A stretch of 64,000 bases of DNA from JAGNRR01 sp964409905 (GTDB taxonomy: Bacteria > Bacteroidota > Bacteroidia > Chitinophagales > Chitinophagaceae), in NCBI GenBank assembly GCA_964409905.1, contig CAYPET010000002.1, forward strand, positions 62,001-126,000, in the 5' to 3' direction. The stretch's first letter is position 1; every line of letters begins with the position of its first letter. Below are positions 41,161 through 49,016 of this stretch, in pieces. The translations under genes and the position numbers were made by a program. Under the pieces are notes generated by a model, which saw only the letters and a program-made list of their open reading frames with translations, was not told the origin of the DNA and did no database searches.

Positions 41161-42087
41161 CTACAATCTAATCCCTATAGCAAACGGCCGACGGTCAACA
41201 CCTGGATTTTGACCTCCGGGAATTTCATACATGGATTGTAAGGCGAAGGTTCCATACAATTTGATAATACCTGTAACTCCTAATTCGGCAGTTGCTTGTA
41301 ACATCCAGTCGTTGATACCGTAGCGACCACTCTCTTTGTCACCGTAGAACTTTGTCCAGGATTTTAATTTATACGAGCCAATGACACCAAATCCCACAAA
41401 ATACTGATGATCTTTATGTTCCTTGGAGTTGAAACGCAAGATGAGCGGCACACTTACGTAGCTTACGCCTAGCTTATTTTTCTCTTTTCCTATCAGTTGT
41501 GTTGGGTCATTAATTTCTTCGAAGCCGCTAACATACGAGGCCGCAGGAAACAGCGGGATGCCATCCAGTGGGACCTTGTCTGTATGACGAATACGACTAT
41601 CAAACTGATAATTGAAGAATTGAAAGCCCAGGCCGGTCTCTAATTGTACATGTTGTTGTACGATATCTTGTCTGAGCCAGAGCGGCCATATATTCACATT
41701 TACCGAGTTTACGTTCAGCAGGTCTAAATCATTGCTGTTAAGAGGTCGTAACATGCTATCCTGCAAAACATTCCTTATTGTCAAGTTGTTGTAGTTGGTT
41801 TTATCAAGAATATTGTTAAAACCAAAATCAAATTGCATACCTACGTGCAGCTTTTTATTCTCTTTCTTTGGTTTTTCGTTATCAGTATAGCGGATGCCTC
41901 TTGTGCTAATTTCTATACTATGCCTGCCTTCTGTTGATTTCTTTATAGTGTCACCATTATCGGTAACGATAATTTTTACTCCGTCAATATTTATTTCTGT
42001 AGTGTCCTTTTTTTGAGAATAAACCTTTGATACGGATACTATCAGTATTGCGGTAAGGAATGCAATTGAGTAAAATACTTGTTTCAT
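41161..42087 (-). CDS. Outer-membrane beta-barrel protein, last gene of an ECF sigma operon
   Basis: A 308-residue protein with signal peptide MKQVFYSIAFLTAILIVSVS and strand-rich mature part. An N-terminal region carries KIIVTDNGDTIKKST, then barrel strands such as LHVGMQFDFGFNN, VQLETGLGFQFFNYQFD, LGVSYVSVPLILRFNS, YFVGFGVIGSYKLKSW and AELGVTGIIKLYGTFAL. It follows the anti-sigma-like gene by 10 bp, so the three genes are one operon and this protein may respond to, or be controlled by, the sigma factor. The ligand is unknown. Confidence 0.82.
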   Translation of the reverse strand: MKQVFYSIAFLTAILIVSVSKVYSQKKDTTEINIDGVKIIVTDNGDTIKKSTEGRHSIEISTRGIRYTDNEKPKKENKKLHVGMQFDFGFNNILDKTNYNNLTIRNVLQDSMLRPLNSNDLDLLNVNSVNVNIWPLWLRQDIVQQHVQLETGLGFQFFNYQFDSRIRHTDKVPLDGIPLFPAASYVSGFEEINDPTQLIGKEKNKLGVSYVSVPLILRFNSKEHKDHQYFVGFGVIGSYKLKSWTKFYGDKESGRYGINDWMLQATAELGVTGIIKLYGTFALQSMYEIPGGQNPGVDRRPFAIGIRL

Positions 42088-42097
42088 TTTGTGTTGT

Positions 42098-42982
42098 TTA
42101 ATTGTTTATGGTAAAAAGTTTTTGTTTGCCAATACTCACTGTTATCTGAGCATTTTTTAATTCTTTAATTGTCTCTATGTTGTTTTCTATTTTGTTAGCT
42201 ACCTCATTTATCCTACTGTACAACTCCGGAGTAGTTTCTTTACTGATTACAATTAGGGCTTTTTCTTTTTCTGTCTGCTGACTCTCAGACACATTTTGTG
42301 CAGGACTAACGGCAACATCGCCTTGCGTGTTTTTGATAATTGCAACAGTTTCATGTATTTCTTGCTTTTGTGATCGCTCATCAATTGTTTCTTTTTCTAT
42401 CAAGACTATTTTATCTATTGAAGTGTTTTGATTTTTTTCTGACTGTTCAGGAACTTCAACTAAGTGATCTCCGTTTTGGGTTTTGCCTGCCATCACTTCA
42501 GTAGCATTTTTTGGGGAGGTAATAGCTTTTATCGGTGCTTGCTTAGGCTGCCATTGTTTTTTAGTTGTGGCGGGCAGATTTGTTTTAGGGGTAGCCACAA
42601 TTGCCATATTGGGCATTTTAGAGGGTGCTTTTTTTACCTTTATGGAGGTATTTACAGTTTGAGCAACATTGTTTTTAGGCCTGATGGTGTAGTCTTCTTT
42701 CAGCAATGGCAGTAAACTTAGCAGGATAAGGATAGCCGCTGCAATGGGCCAGATTTTTTTTATTGATAGTGAAGCAGTTTCTTTTTTGTAAAGTGCATTT
42801 TTGTTTTCAAACACTACATCTTCTTCGGCAATAAATTTCGTACTGTTATAGGCAACCAGTTCTTCTTTGAGCGCAGGATGTTTTTCCAGGAATTGATTGA
42901 AAATTTTAAGTTCCTGATTAGTTAACTCGCCATCGATATAGGCCGCCATCCAGGCTTCATAGTTTAATAAGTCTATTTTCAT
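42098..42982 (-). CDS. Anti-sigma-factor-like membrane protein
   Basis: A 294-residue protein. The N-terminal part (MKIDLLNYEAWMAAYIDGELTN and QFLEKHPALKEEL) is typical of the short helical region found in Bacteroidota anti-sigma factors; the zinc-binding HxxxCxxC signature is not visible. One membrane helix (about residues 75-92, IKKIWPIAAAILILLSLLP) divides it from a low-complexity Lys/Thr/Gln-rich periplasmic region with many KAPSK and TTPE-like stretches. It overlaps the sigma-factor gene by 4 bp (ATGA), so the pair is translationally coupled. Anti-sigma function is inferred from this context. Confidence 0.75.
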   Translation of the reverse strand: MKIDLLNYEAWMAAYIDGELTNQELKIFNQFLEKHPALKEELVAYNSTKFIAEEDVVFENKNALYKKETASLSIKKIWPIAAAILILLSLLPLLKEDYTIRPKNNVAQTVNTSIKVKKAPSKMPNMAIVATPKTNLPATTKKQWQPKQAPIKAITSPKNATEVMAGKTQNGDHLVEVPEQSEKNQNTSIDKIVLIEKETIDERSQKQEIHETVAIIKNTQGDVAVSPAQNVSESQQTEKEKALIVISKETTPELYSRINEVANKIENNIETIKELKNAQITVSIGKQKLFTINN

Positions 42983-43473
42983 TTTGCGGCATTTTGTTGA
43001 GGTGATAAGATGAGGGCCTTCAGTTTTTTACGCGCCCGAAATATGTTTATTTTAACCTGCCCCTCGTTGACCTCCAATATGTTGGCAATTTCGGCATAGC
43101 TATACCCCTCATAATCCTTGAGCAGTATCATTGAGCGTTGCATGGAAGGCAGGGTTTGAAGGACGCGATGCATAATCTCGCGTTGGTCGTTTAAATCAGG
43201 TGAAATGCTCAGGTCATTTTCGTGGTGATTGTCCACATACAAAAGGCGTCCTTGTTTTCGGTATACATCAATAATTTGGTGGTAGGCTACCTGAAAGAGG
43301 TAAGCCTTCGCTTTTTCAAACAGCACTGCGGCTTTGTTTTTCCAAAGTACTTCAAAGCTGTTCTGAACTATATCTCTGGCAGTTTCCACGTCTTTATTTA
43401 AATTTTTTACAACGAAACGGAAAAGCCGGTCAGCAATACTATCTATAGTCTGATTATAGCTTTTTGCATTCAT
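42979..43473 (-). CDS. ECF-family RNA polymerase sigma factor
   Basis: A 164-residue sigma-70 factor of the ECF type, with region 2 (RLFRFVVKNLNKDVETARDIVQNSF, residues about 13-37) and region 4 (LQTLPSMQRSMILLKDYEGYSYAEIANILEVNEGQVKINIFRARKKLK, in segments of 17-19 residues), which recognises promoter -35 and -10 analogues. It is the first gene of the sigma/anti-sigma/barrel operon. The spacing to the upstream gene is 105 bp, with no obvious TAnnTTTG box, so it may be autoregulated. Its regulon is unknown. Confidence 0.93.
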   Translation of the reverse strand: MNAKSYNQTIDSIADRLFRFVVKNLNKDVETARDIVQNSFEVLWKNKAAVLFEKAKAYLFQVAYHQIIDVYRKQGRLLYVDNHHENDLSISPDLNDQREIMHRVLQTLPSMQRSMILLKDYEGYSYAEIANILEVNEGQVKINIFRARKKLKALILSPQQNAAK

Positions 43474-43578
43474 TAGTTATTAGGTATATCGTGGAAGTAT
43501 TCAGAAAGTTACACTGCAACAGAAAAAAATTTTATATTACTCCACAGTTGTTTTTTATTTTCGGCTTTTATTCTTGAT

Positions 43579-44073
43579 ATGAAACGACTGTTAATGGTGC
43601 GCCATGCGAAGTCTGATTGGGCAGATCCGAGCTTAAAAGATTTTGATCGACCTTTGAATGACCGTGGCAAAGAGAATGCCCCTGATATGGGAAACCGACT
43701 GCGGCATCGGCATTATTATGTAGATGCGATAATTTCGAGTTCGTCTAAGCGTACCCGTGGCACAGCCAATCGGATTGCAAAGGCCATTGGGTTTTCAAAA
43801 AAGAAAATTCAATGGGAGGATGACTTGTATCATGCCAATGCCAGTAGAATCAGGGAATTTATATATTCAATTGATGATAACATTGATAGCGTGATGATTG
43901 TTTGTCATAATACCGGTATTACTGACTTTGTAAATTCATTATGTGGTTATGTGACAGATAATTTGCCAACTTGCGGCATGGTGGCTTTTCAGGTGGATTG
44001 TGAAAAATGGCAACAGTTTGATGAAGCTGACAAAAAGCTATTGTTCTACGACTATCCCCGTTCTAGAGCGTAG
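43579..44073 (+). CDS. SixA-like histidine phosphatase
   Basis: A 164-residue phosphatase of the histidine phosphatase superfamily. The catalytic His is in MVRHAKSDW (residues 6-14), with a second arginine in SSSSKRTRGTA (residues about 54-64) and a second His in MIVCHNTG (near 112). It is similar to SixA, which dephosphorylates histidine-containing phosphotransfer proteins, but the natural substrate here is unknown. It overlaps the convergent glycosyltransferase gene by 22 bp at its 3' end. Confidence 0.88.
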   Translation: MKRLLMVRHAKSDWADPSLKDFDRPLNDRGKENAPDMGNRLRHRHYYVDAIISSSSKRTRGTANRIAKAIGFSKKKIQWEDDLYHANASRIREFIYSIDDNIDSVMIVCHNTGITDFVNSLCGYVTDNLPTCGMVAFQVDCEKWQQFDEADKKLLFYDYPRSRA

Positions 44074-44807
44074 GTATATTTTTTAAAAATATAGCGGGCA
44101 TGCTCGCAGGCAAATAAGTAACCCGCTTTTCCGTCCAGAAAACCAAGGAGCATGATGTAGTTTTTCGCAAAGCTGAAAACCGGTGACAAATATTTTTTTA
44201 AACGAAGCTTGGTAATATTATGGCCGGCCAATTGCTGTCTACCTAGGCGGGCATACTTATCAAGCCGTTGTTTCATATCGGCGTGATCAGTGTAGGAGTA
44301 GTGTAAAATGTGCCCCTTTAAACTACCAATTTTCAGATCCAGATTGGGGTCAATATTGACCAGGGTTTCGTGCACATCGTTCAGGTTCCATTTCATATAG
44401 TTTCGGTTATACAGTCGCAACCGTTTTTCGTTGCGCAATGCGCCAAAACGTAGTTTTTTACCTTGGAAAATAAAGACACGTGCCAACCAAAATCCAACCA
44501 TCGGTGTTGATTCGTATTTCAACTGTTGTATAGTCAATGCAAGTTCATTATCAAGCGCTTCATCAGCATCCAAGCTCAGTATCCAATCGTTGGAGGCGGC
44601 CATAGCCGCATTATTTTTAGTAGCCCCATAACCTTGCCAATCGCCATCAATCACTTTTGCACCCAAAATGCGAGCGAGCCGGGGTGTAGCATCGGTGCTG
44701 GCGCTGTCCCAAACAATAATTTCAGCTTTCAGTGCCAAACAGCTGCGGATGCATCGCTCAATATTGTGCGCCTCATTCTTACTGATAATGACGACCGATA
44801 GATTCAC
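44052..44807 (-). CDS. Glycosyltransferase family 2 (WaaE/KdtX-like)
   Basis: A 251-residue GT-A-fold enzyme. It starts at a GTG (44807) giving MNLSVVIISKNEAHNIERCI, the conserved entry of the fold, then VWDSASTDATPRLARILGA. The metal-binding region is WILSLDADEALD (residues about 74-85). The C-terminal part (YSYTDHADMKQRLDKYARLGRQ) resembles that of LPS-core GT2 enzymes of the KdtX/WaaE group. Promoter-like TACTTTTA sits 5 nt before the GTG. It overlaps the phosphatase gene convergently. Confidence 0.88.
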   Translation of the reverse strand: MNLSVVIISKNEAHNIERCIRSCLALKAEIIVWDSASTDATPRLARILGAKVIDGDWQGYGATKNNAAMAASNDWILSLDADEALDNELALTIQQLKYESTPMVGFWLARVFIFQGKKLRFGALRNEKRLRLYNRNYMKWNLNDVHETLVNIDPNLDLKIGSLKGHILHYSYTDHADMKQRLDKYARLGRQQLAGHNITKLRLKKYLSPVFSFAKNYIMLLGFLDGKAGYLFACEHARYIFKKYTYALERG

Positions 44808-44883
44808 CTCGGTAAAAGTAAAATTAATTTGAAGCTAAATAGTACTTTTAAGTCTCGACTTGCAAATCTTAATTTTCCAAAAA

Positions 44884-46818
44884 ATGAAAAATAGCTTATT
44901 CCTCTGTTTATTATTTCTGTTATCAGCTTTTACACTTGCTGCACAAAAAGTTTGTACCCCTGAGTTTCTTTGGGAGGTAGGACGAGTAAATGGTCATTCC
45001 ATCAGTGAGGATGGTAATACTGTGTACTTTAGCGTGAGCAAATACAACCTGAGTACCGAAACTGCTGAGCGCAAGAATTATGCAGTATCCATTAACGGTG
45101 GAAAAGCCCGTGAAATAGAACAACTTCCTCAGCCGGTTAGCTTAAATATTATAGGGAATGCCATAGACTCTAAATTATCGCCCGACGGTAAAAAGGCAAT
45201 TATTGTGCGCAGTGTAAAAATTGAGAAAGTATTCGGCACTGATTATTACCCCGAATTAAAGAATGCGAACGTGTATATCTATGATGACCTAAACTACAGG
45301 CATTGGGACACATGGGAAGATGGTAAATATGACCATTTGTTTGTAGCAGATGTTGTAGCAGGTACGGCCGTGGTCGAAAAAGATTTGATGCCAGACATGC
45401 CTTATGATTGTCCAACAAAACCTTTTGGCGGCAGTGAAGACTTTTTGTTTACACCGGATAGCAAGCAAATATTGTACGTTACAAAAAAGAAAAAGGGGGT
45501 GGACTATGCCGAAAGTACCAATACAGATATTTACCTCTACGATATAGCCACCGGAGAAACAGAAAATTTGACCTGGGAAAATTCAGGTTATGATATGAAT
45601 CCTTCGTTTAGCAACAATGGCAAATTCTTGGCCTACACGCAAATGAAACGCGACGGCTACGAGTCGGATAAAAACGATTTGATGGTCATCGATTGGCAAA
45701 CGAAAAAGGCAAAAAATCTCACTAAAAATTGGGATGAGAGTGTCTCCTCATTCTATTGGGGTAATGATAACGAAACCATCTACTTTATTGCGGCATTGCA
45801 TGGTAGTATGCACTTGTTTCAGGTGAATGTCAACGAACCGAATAATGTACGGCAATTGAGTCAAGGCGAGTTTGACATCCGAGGTATTGTTGGTCAAAGT
45901 GGTAATTTTTTAGTGATACATCGTGGTGACATGAATCATGCCACCGAATTATATAAAATCAATATTTTAAGTGGTGATATGACGCAGTTGAGTAGAGTGA
46001 ATGCTGCTATGTACAATGATATTGCTCTGCCCAAGGTGGAAGCCCGCTGGACAAAAATGGAACAAGGACAAGATTTATTTTCTTGGGTCATTTATCCACC
46101 CAATTTCGACCCGAACAAGAAGTATCCTACCTTGCTATATTGTCAGGGAGGTCCGCAAGGCGCGCTTTCACAGTTTTACTCCTATCGGTGGAATTTTCAA
46201 CTTATGGCGAGTCAGGGGTATATTGTAATTGCGCCAAATCGTACCGGTATGCCTGGTTGGGGTACTGCTTTTAATGAACAAATTAGTGGCGATTGGGGTG
46301 GATTGGCGATGGAATATTATTTAGCAGCCATTGATGATATTGCCACAGAACCCTACGTAGACAGTAAGCGCTTGGGTGCAGTAGGCGCAAGCTATGGCGG
46401 GTATTCGGTGTTTATGTTGGCCGGTATCCATGAGGGGCGATTCCAAACGTTTATTTCGCATTGCGGATTATTTGACTTACCCAGTTGGTATGGCACCACA
46501 GAAGAATTATTTTTTGCCAACTTTGATATAGGCGGGCCCTATTGGGATGATAAAAATAAAGTGGCCAGAAACAGTTACGAGAATTTTAGTCCGTCCAGCT
46601 ATGTAAAAAACTGGGATACGCCAATATTAATCTTTCAAGGAGGGCGAGATTATAGGGTGCCCATAGGGCAAGGTTTACAGGCTTATCAGGCTGCCCAAGT
46701 CAAACGTATCAAAAGCAGATTGGTATTGCTGCCCGAGGAAAACCACTGGGTACTGGCTCCACACAATGCCATGGTGTGGCAAAAGGAGTTTTTTAGATGG
46801 TTGAAAGAAACGCTTTAG
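44884..46818 (+). CDS. S9 family prolyl oligopeptidase-type peptidase
   Basis: A 644-residue secreted serine peptidase. The start at 44884 gives signal peptide MKNSLFLCLLFLLSAFTLAAQ; an upstream in-frame ATG at 44860 is less suitable. A beta-propeller covers about residues 22-380 (repeated ILYVTKK, LFTPDSK, MDWQT-like blocks), followed by an alpha/beta-hydrolase domain with GASYGGYSVFM (nucleophile Ser near 505), QGGRDYRVP (Asp) and EENHWVL (His near 620). It probably degrades small peptides in the periplasm or outside the cell. It is divergent from the glycosyltransferase gene and transcribed alone. Confidence 0.92.
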   Translation: MKNSLFLCLLFLLSAFTLAAQKVCTPEFLWEVGRVNGHSISEDGNTVYFSVSKYNLSTETAERKNYAVSINGGKAREIEQLPQPVSLNIIGNAIDSKLSPDGKKAIIVRSVKIEKVFGTDYYPELKNANVYIYDDLNYRHWDTWEDGKYDHLFVADVVAGTAVVEKDLMPDMPYDCPTKPFGGSEDFLFTPDSKQILYVTKKKKGVDYAESTNTDIYLYDIATGETENLTWENSGYDMNPSFSNNGKFLAYTQMKRDGYESDKNDLMVIDWQTKKAKNLTKNWDESVSSFYWGNDNETIYFIAALHGSMHLFQVNVNEPNNVRQLSQGEFDIRGIVGQSGNFLVIHRGDMNHATELYKINILSGDMTQLSRVNAAMYNDIALPKVEARWTKMEQGQDLFSWVIYPPNFDPNKKYPTLLYCQGGPQGALSQFYSYRWNFQLMASQGYIVIAPNRTGMPGWGTAFNEQISGDWGGLAMEYYLAAIDDIATEPYVDSKRLGAVGASYGGYSVFMLAGIHEGRFQTFISHCGLFDLPSWYGTTEELFFANFDIGGPYWDDKNKVARNSYENFSPSSYVKNWDTPILIFQGGRDYRVPIGQGLQAYQAAQVKRIKSRLVLLPEENHWVLAPHNAMVWQKEFFRWLKETL

Positions 46819-46992
46819 TTATGTAATCAGTTTTGTTATTACAGATTTTGCCATGCATTGTCCTGCTATTAGTAAATGCAGCAGGTATCCATATCTAATA
46901 CAGCTCGATGTCGATTTTTTACAAAAGAATGTGCACTTGAGCCTGCTCAAATTTTAGGACAATTAGATGGAAAGGCGCAAAATAGAAAAATG

Positions 46993-47000
46993 TACCTTTG
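46993..47000 (+). promoter_or_regulatory. -7 element TACCTTTG of the DUF4340 gene
   Basis: An exact TAnnTTTG match. Its last bases abut an upstream ATG at 47001; the true start is probably the next in-frame ATG at 47007, 6 nt after the box. Confidence 0.65.
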
Positions 47001-47006
47001 ATGCCC

Positions 47007-48032
47007 ATGAAGAAAAACCTGATTTATCTGCTCGTATTGCTTGTATTGGCTACTGTTGGCTACTTTTTGCTGAACAGCAAAAACGATCGCCTGTTCCCGA
47101 TTGAGGACGCTAATTTTCAGGTAGAAAATGTGCAGGAGGTGACCAAAATATTTCTGAGTGATAAAAGCAGGGATAATATTAAACTTACCAAAGGTGCTGA
47201 TGGGGTATGGATGGTGAATGATAGTTTTCGTGCAAGGCAAGACTGGGTAGCGTTTTTGTTAGACGGTTTAGAAAAACAAAACCCGGCTCAGATGGTGCCA
47301 AAAAGTATGCACAATAGTGCCATCAAACTATTGGCAGGCGGCAGTATAAAATGCGAAGTGTACAAGGGTGACAAAAAAACAAATGCTTTCTATGTGGCAA
47401 GACAGCCTGATAAAAATAATACTGCAATTATGCTTAACATTCGTGAAGATGGCAGCAATGCACCCCGACCTTTCATTGTAAAATATGGCTTGACTGACAA
47501 TTTCTTGGGCGTGCGCTATCAAACGGATTTAGAAAACTGGCGCGATAAGCAGATATTATATTTCCCCAAAAGCGAAATAGTGAAAATATCGGTAAGCTAT
47601 CCCAAAAAAACAGCTGAAAACTTCACCTTATTGACCAAGCCGAGCTACAAAGTGCTACCCGAAAAAACCGGGCTAAATGCAGATCGTGCAAAGGCATATC
47701 ACGGCTTTTACGACAAATTGTTTTGTATGGGGTTTGAAAACGACTATATATTGAAAGATACTTTTGTGCGTACTTTCAAGCCGTTTGCAATGGTGGAGGT
47801 GACCTCTGCTGAAAACAAAAAGCAAGATTTGAAAATATTTTATCGACAAGTGCACAAGGGCACCCACCAAATACTGACAGTAGATGGTCAGGAGTATGAT
47901 GGCGATACCTTTTTTGGTTGGCTAAACAAACGGGATTTTGTGCTGCTCAGTAGCCAAACCGTGCAAAAAATGTTGCGAGAATATCATGAATTTTATGAAT
48001 CGCCCTCCAAACTTACCACATCAGAAGATTAG
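47007..48032 (+). CDS. DUF4340-domain membrane-anchored protein
   Basis: A 341-residue protein with one N-terminal membrane helix (KKNLIYLLVLLVLATVGYFLL, residues 2-22) and a large beta-rich outer domain. It contains repeated units of about 100 residues, each with a K-I-F-L or KIxVSYP start and NDSFRARQD-like or LTKPSYKVLPEKTG blocks. This arrangement fits DUF4340, often near ABC transporter or gliding genes. The function is unknown. It is followed 33 bp later by the TerC gene, which has its own promoter. Confidence 0.75.
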   Translation: MKKNLIYLLVLLVLATVGYFLLNSKNDRLFPIEDANFQVENVQEVTKIFLSDKSRDNIKLTKGADGVWMVNDSFRARQDWVAFLLDGLEKQNPAQMVPKSMHNSAIKLLAGGSIKCEVYKGDKKTNAFYVARQPDKNNTAIMLNIREDGSNAPRPFIVKYGLTDNFLGVRYQTDLENWRDKQILYFPKSEIVKISVSYPKKTAENFTLLTKPSYKVLPEKTGLNADRAKAYHGFYDKLFCMGFENDYILKDTFVRTFKPFAMVEVTSAENKKQDLKIFYRQVHKGTHQILTVDGQEYDGDTFFGWLNKRDFVLLSSQTVQKMLREYHEFYESPSKLTTSED

Positions 48033-48042
48033 GAGGAGATTG

Positions 48043-48050
48043 TACCTTTG
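48043..48050 (+). promoter_or_regulatory. -7 element TACCTTTG of the TerC gene
   Basis: An exact TAnnTTTG match, 15 nt before the ATG at 48066. It rules out the in-frame TTG at 48048, which lies inside the box. Confidence 0.65.
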
Positions 48051-48065
48051 CTTTTTATAAAGCAT

Positions 48066-49016
48066 ATGAGTATACTTCAGTTAAGCTATGCCTTGTTTAT
48101 TGCTGTGCTTATTATAAGCATTGTGCTGGATTTAGGTGTATTCGGTAAAAGCAAAATAGTGAGTGATAAAGCCCGCATGCGTAGCGCAATGATACAATAC
48201 TCGCTATGGGTATTAATAGCAATGGGGTATTTTATCTTTCTCTATATCAATTATGATAAAGAAGCATCTCTCAATTATTTGATTTCCTATTTCACTGAGG
48301 TGTCACTATCTGTTGATAATCTTTTTGTTTTCATATTGGTGTTTAATACCATGCGGATACGTGAACAAAGCATTGGAAAAGCATTAACTATTGGCATTAT
48401 GCTTGCCATTGTTTTTCGAATTTTGTTAATCTTTATTGGCATTGGACTTGTTGAGCGTTTTGAGTGGGTCTTGGCGATTTTCGGCATTTTTTTATTATAC
48501 ACCGGGGTCAAAATATTTTTTATCAAAGAGACGAATGAAGAAACCGAACAATTAGGTAAACTCGAACATTTTTTTAGCCGCTACCTGCGGTTTACCAGTG
48601 TAGAGGCTGGTGGTCAATATACCGTTGTGCAAAATGGTAAGCGATATTTTACCAAGCTAAGCTTGGCTGTTTTGCTTATTGGTGTTTCGGATATAATGTT
48701 TGCCATCGATTCCATACCCGCCGTGTTGGCCATTACCACAGATAAGCTAATTGTATACTCAAGTAATATTTTTGCCATATTGGGTTTGAGGCCACTTTAC
48801 TTTATTTTGCAAAAAGCACGCGATAAATTTGATTACGTTCAGGAAGGGGTGTCTATTGTACTTATTTTTATAGGCCTCAAAATTCTGTTACATTTCATAT
48901 TTCATTTTGATATACCTACCTGGATTTCGTTCGCAACCATCATTGGCATACTAGGCAGTTCGGTGATATACTCATTCTATTTTGATAAGTCAACCAAAAA
49001 AAACAATGAAGCTTAG
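48066..49016 (+). CDS. TerC-family integral membrane protein
   Basis: A 316-residue protein with about eight hydrophobic segments. The TerC signature is clear in SLSVDNLFVFILVFNTMRI (residues about 80-98), where an Asp-Asn pair lies inside a membrane helix, and in DIMFAIDSIPAVLAIT (second Asp-bearing helix, near 212-228). TerC proteins are linked to tellurite resistance and, more recently, to metal (Mn) export and metalation of secreted proteins. It overlaps the MurF-Alr gene by 11 bp, so the two are co-transcribed. Confidence 0.93.
   Translation: MSILQLSYALFIAVLIISIVLDLGVFGKSKIVSDKARMRSAMIQYSLWVLIAMGYFIFLYINYDKEASLNYLISYFTEVSLSVDNLFVFILVFNTMRIREQSIGKALTIGIMLAIVFRILLIFIGIGLVERFEWVLAIFGIFLLYTGVKIFFIKETNEETEQLGKLEHFFSRYLRFTSVEAGGQYTVVQNGKRYFTKLSLAVLLIGVSDIMFAIDSIPAVLAITTDKLIVYSSNIFAILGLRPLYFILQKARDKFDYVQEGVSIVLIFIGLKILLHFIFHFDIPTWISFATIIGILGSSVIYSFYFDKSTKKNNEA

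Noticed and set aside
46819..46998. Region before the DUF4340 gene as a possible RNA or regulatory element
   Set aside because: A weak CCTGC/GCAGG stem is present, but nothing else; without expression or conservation data it is not supportable.
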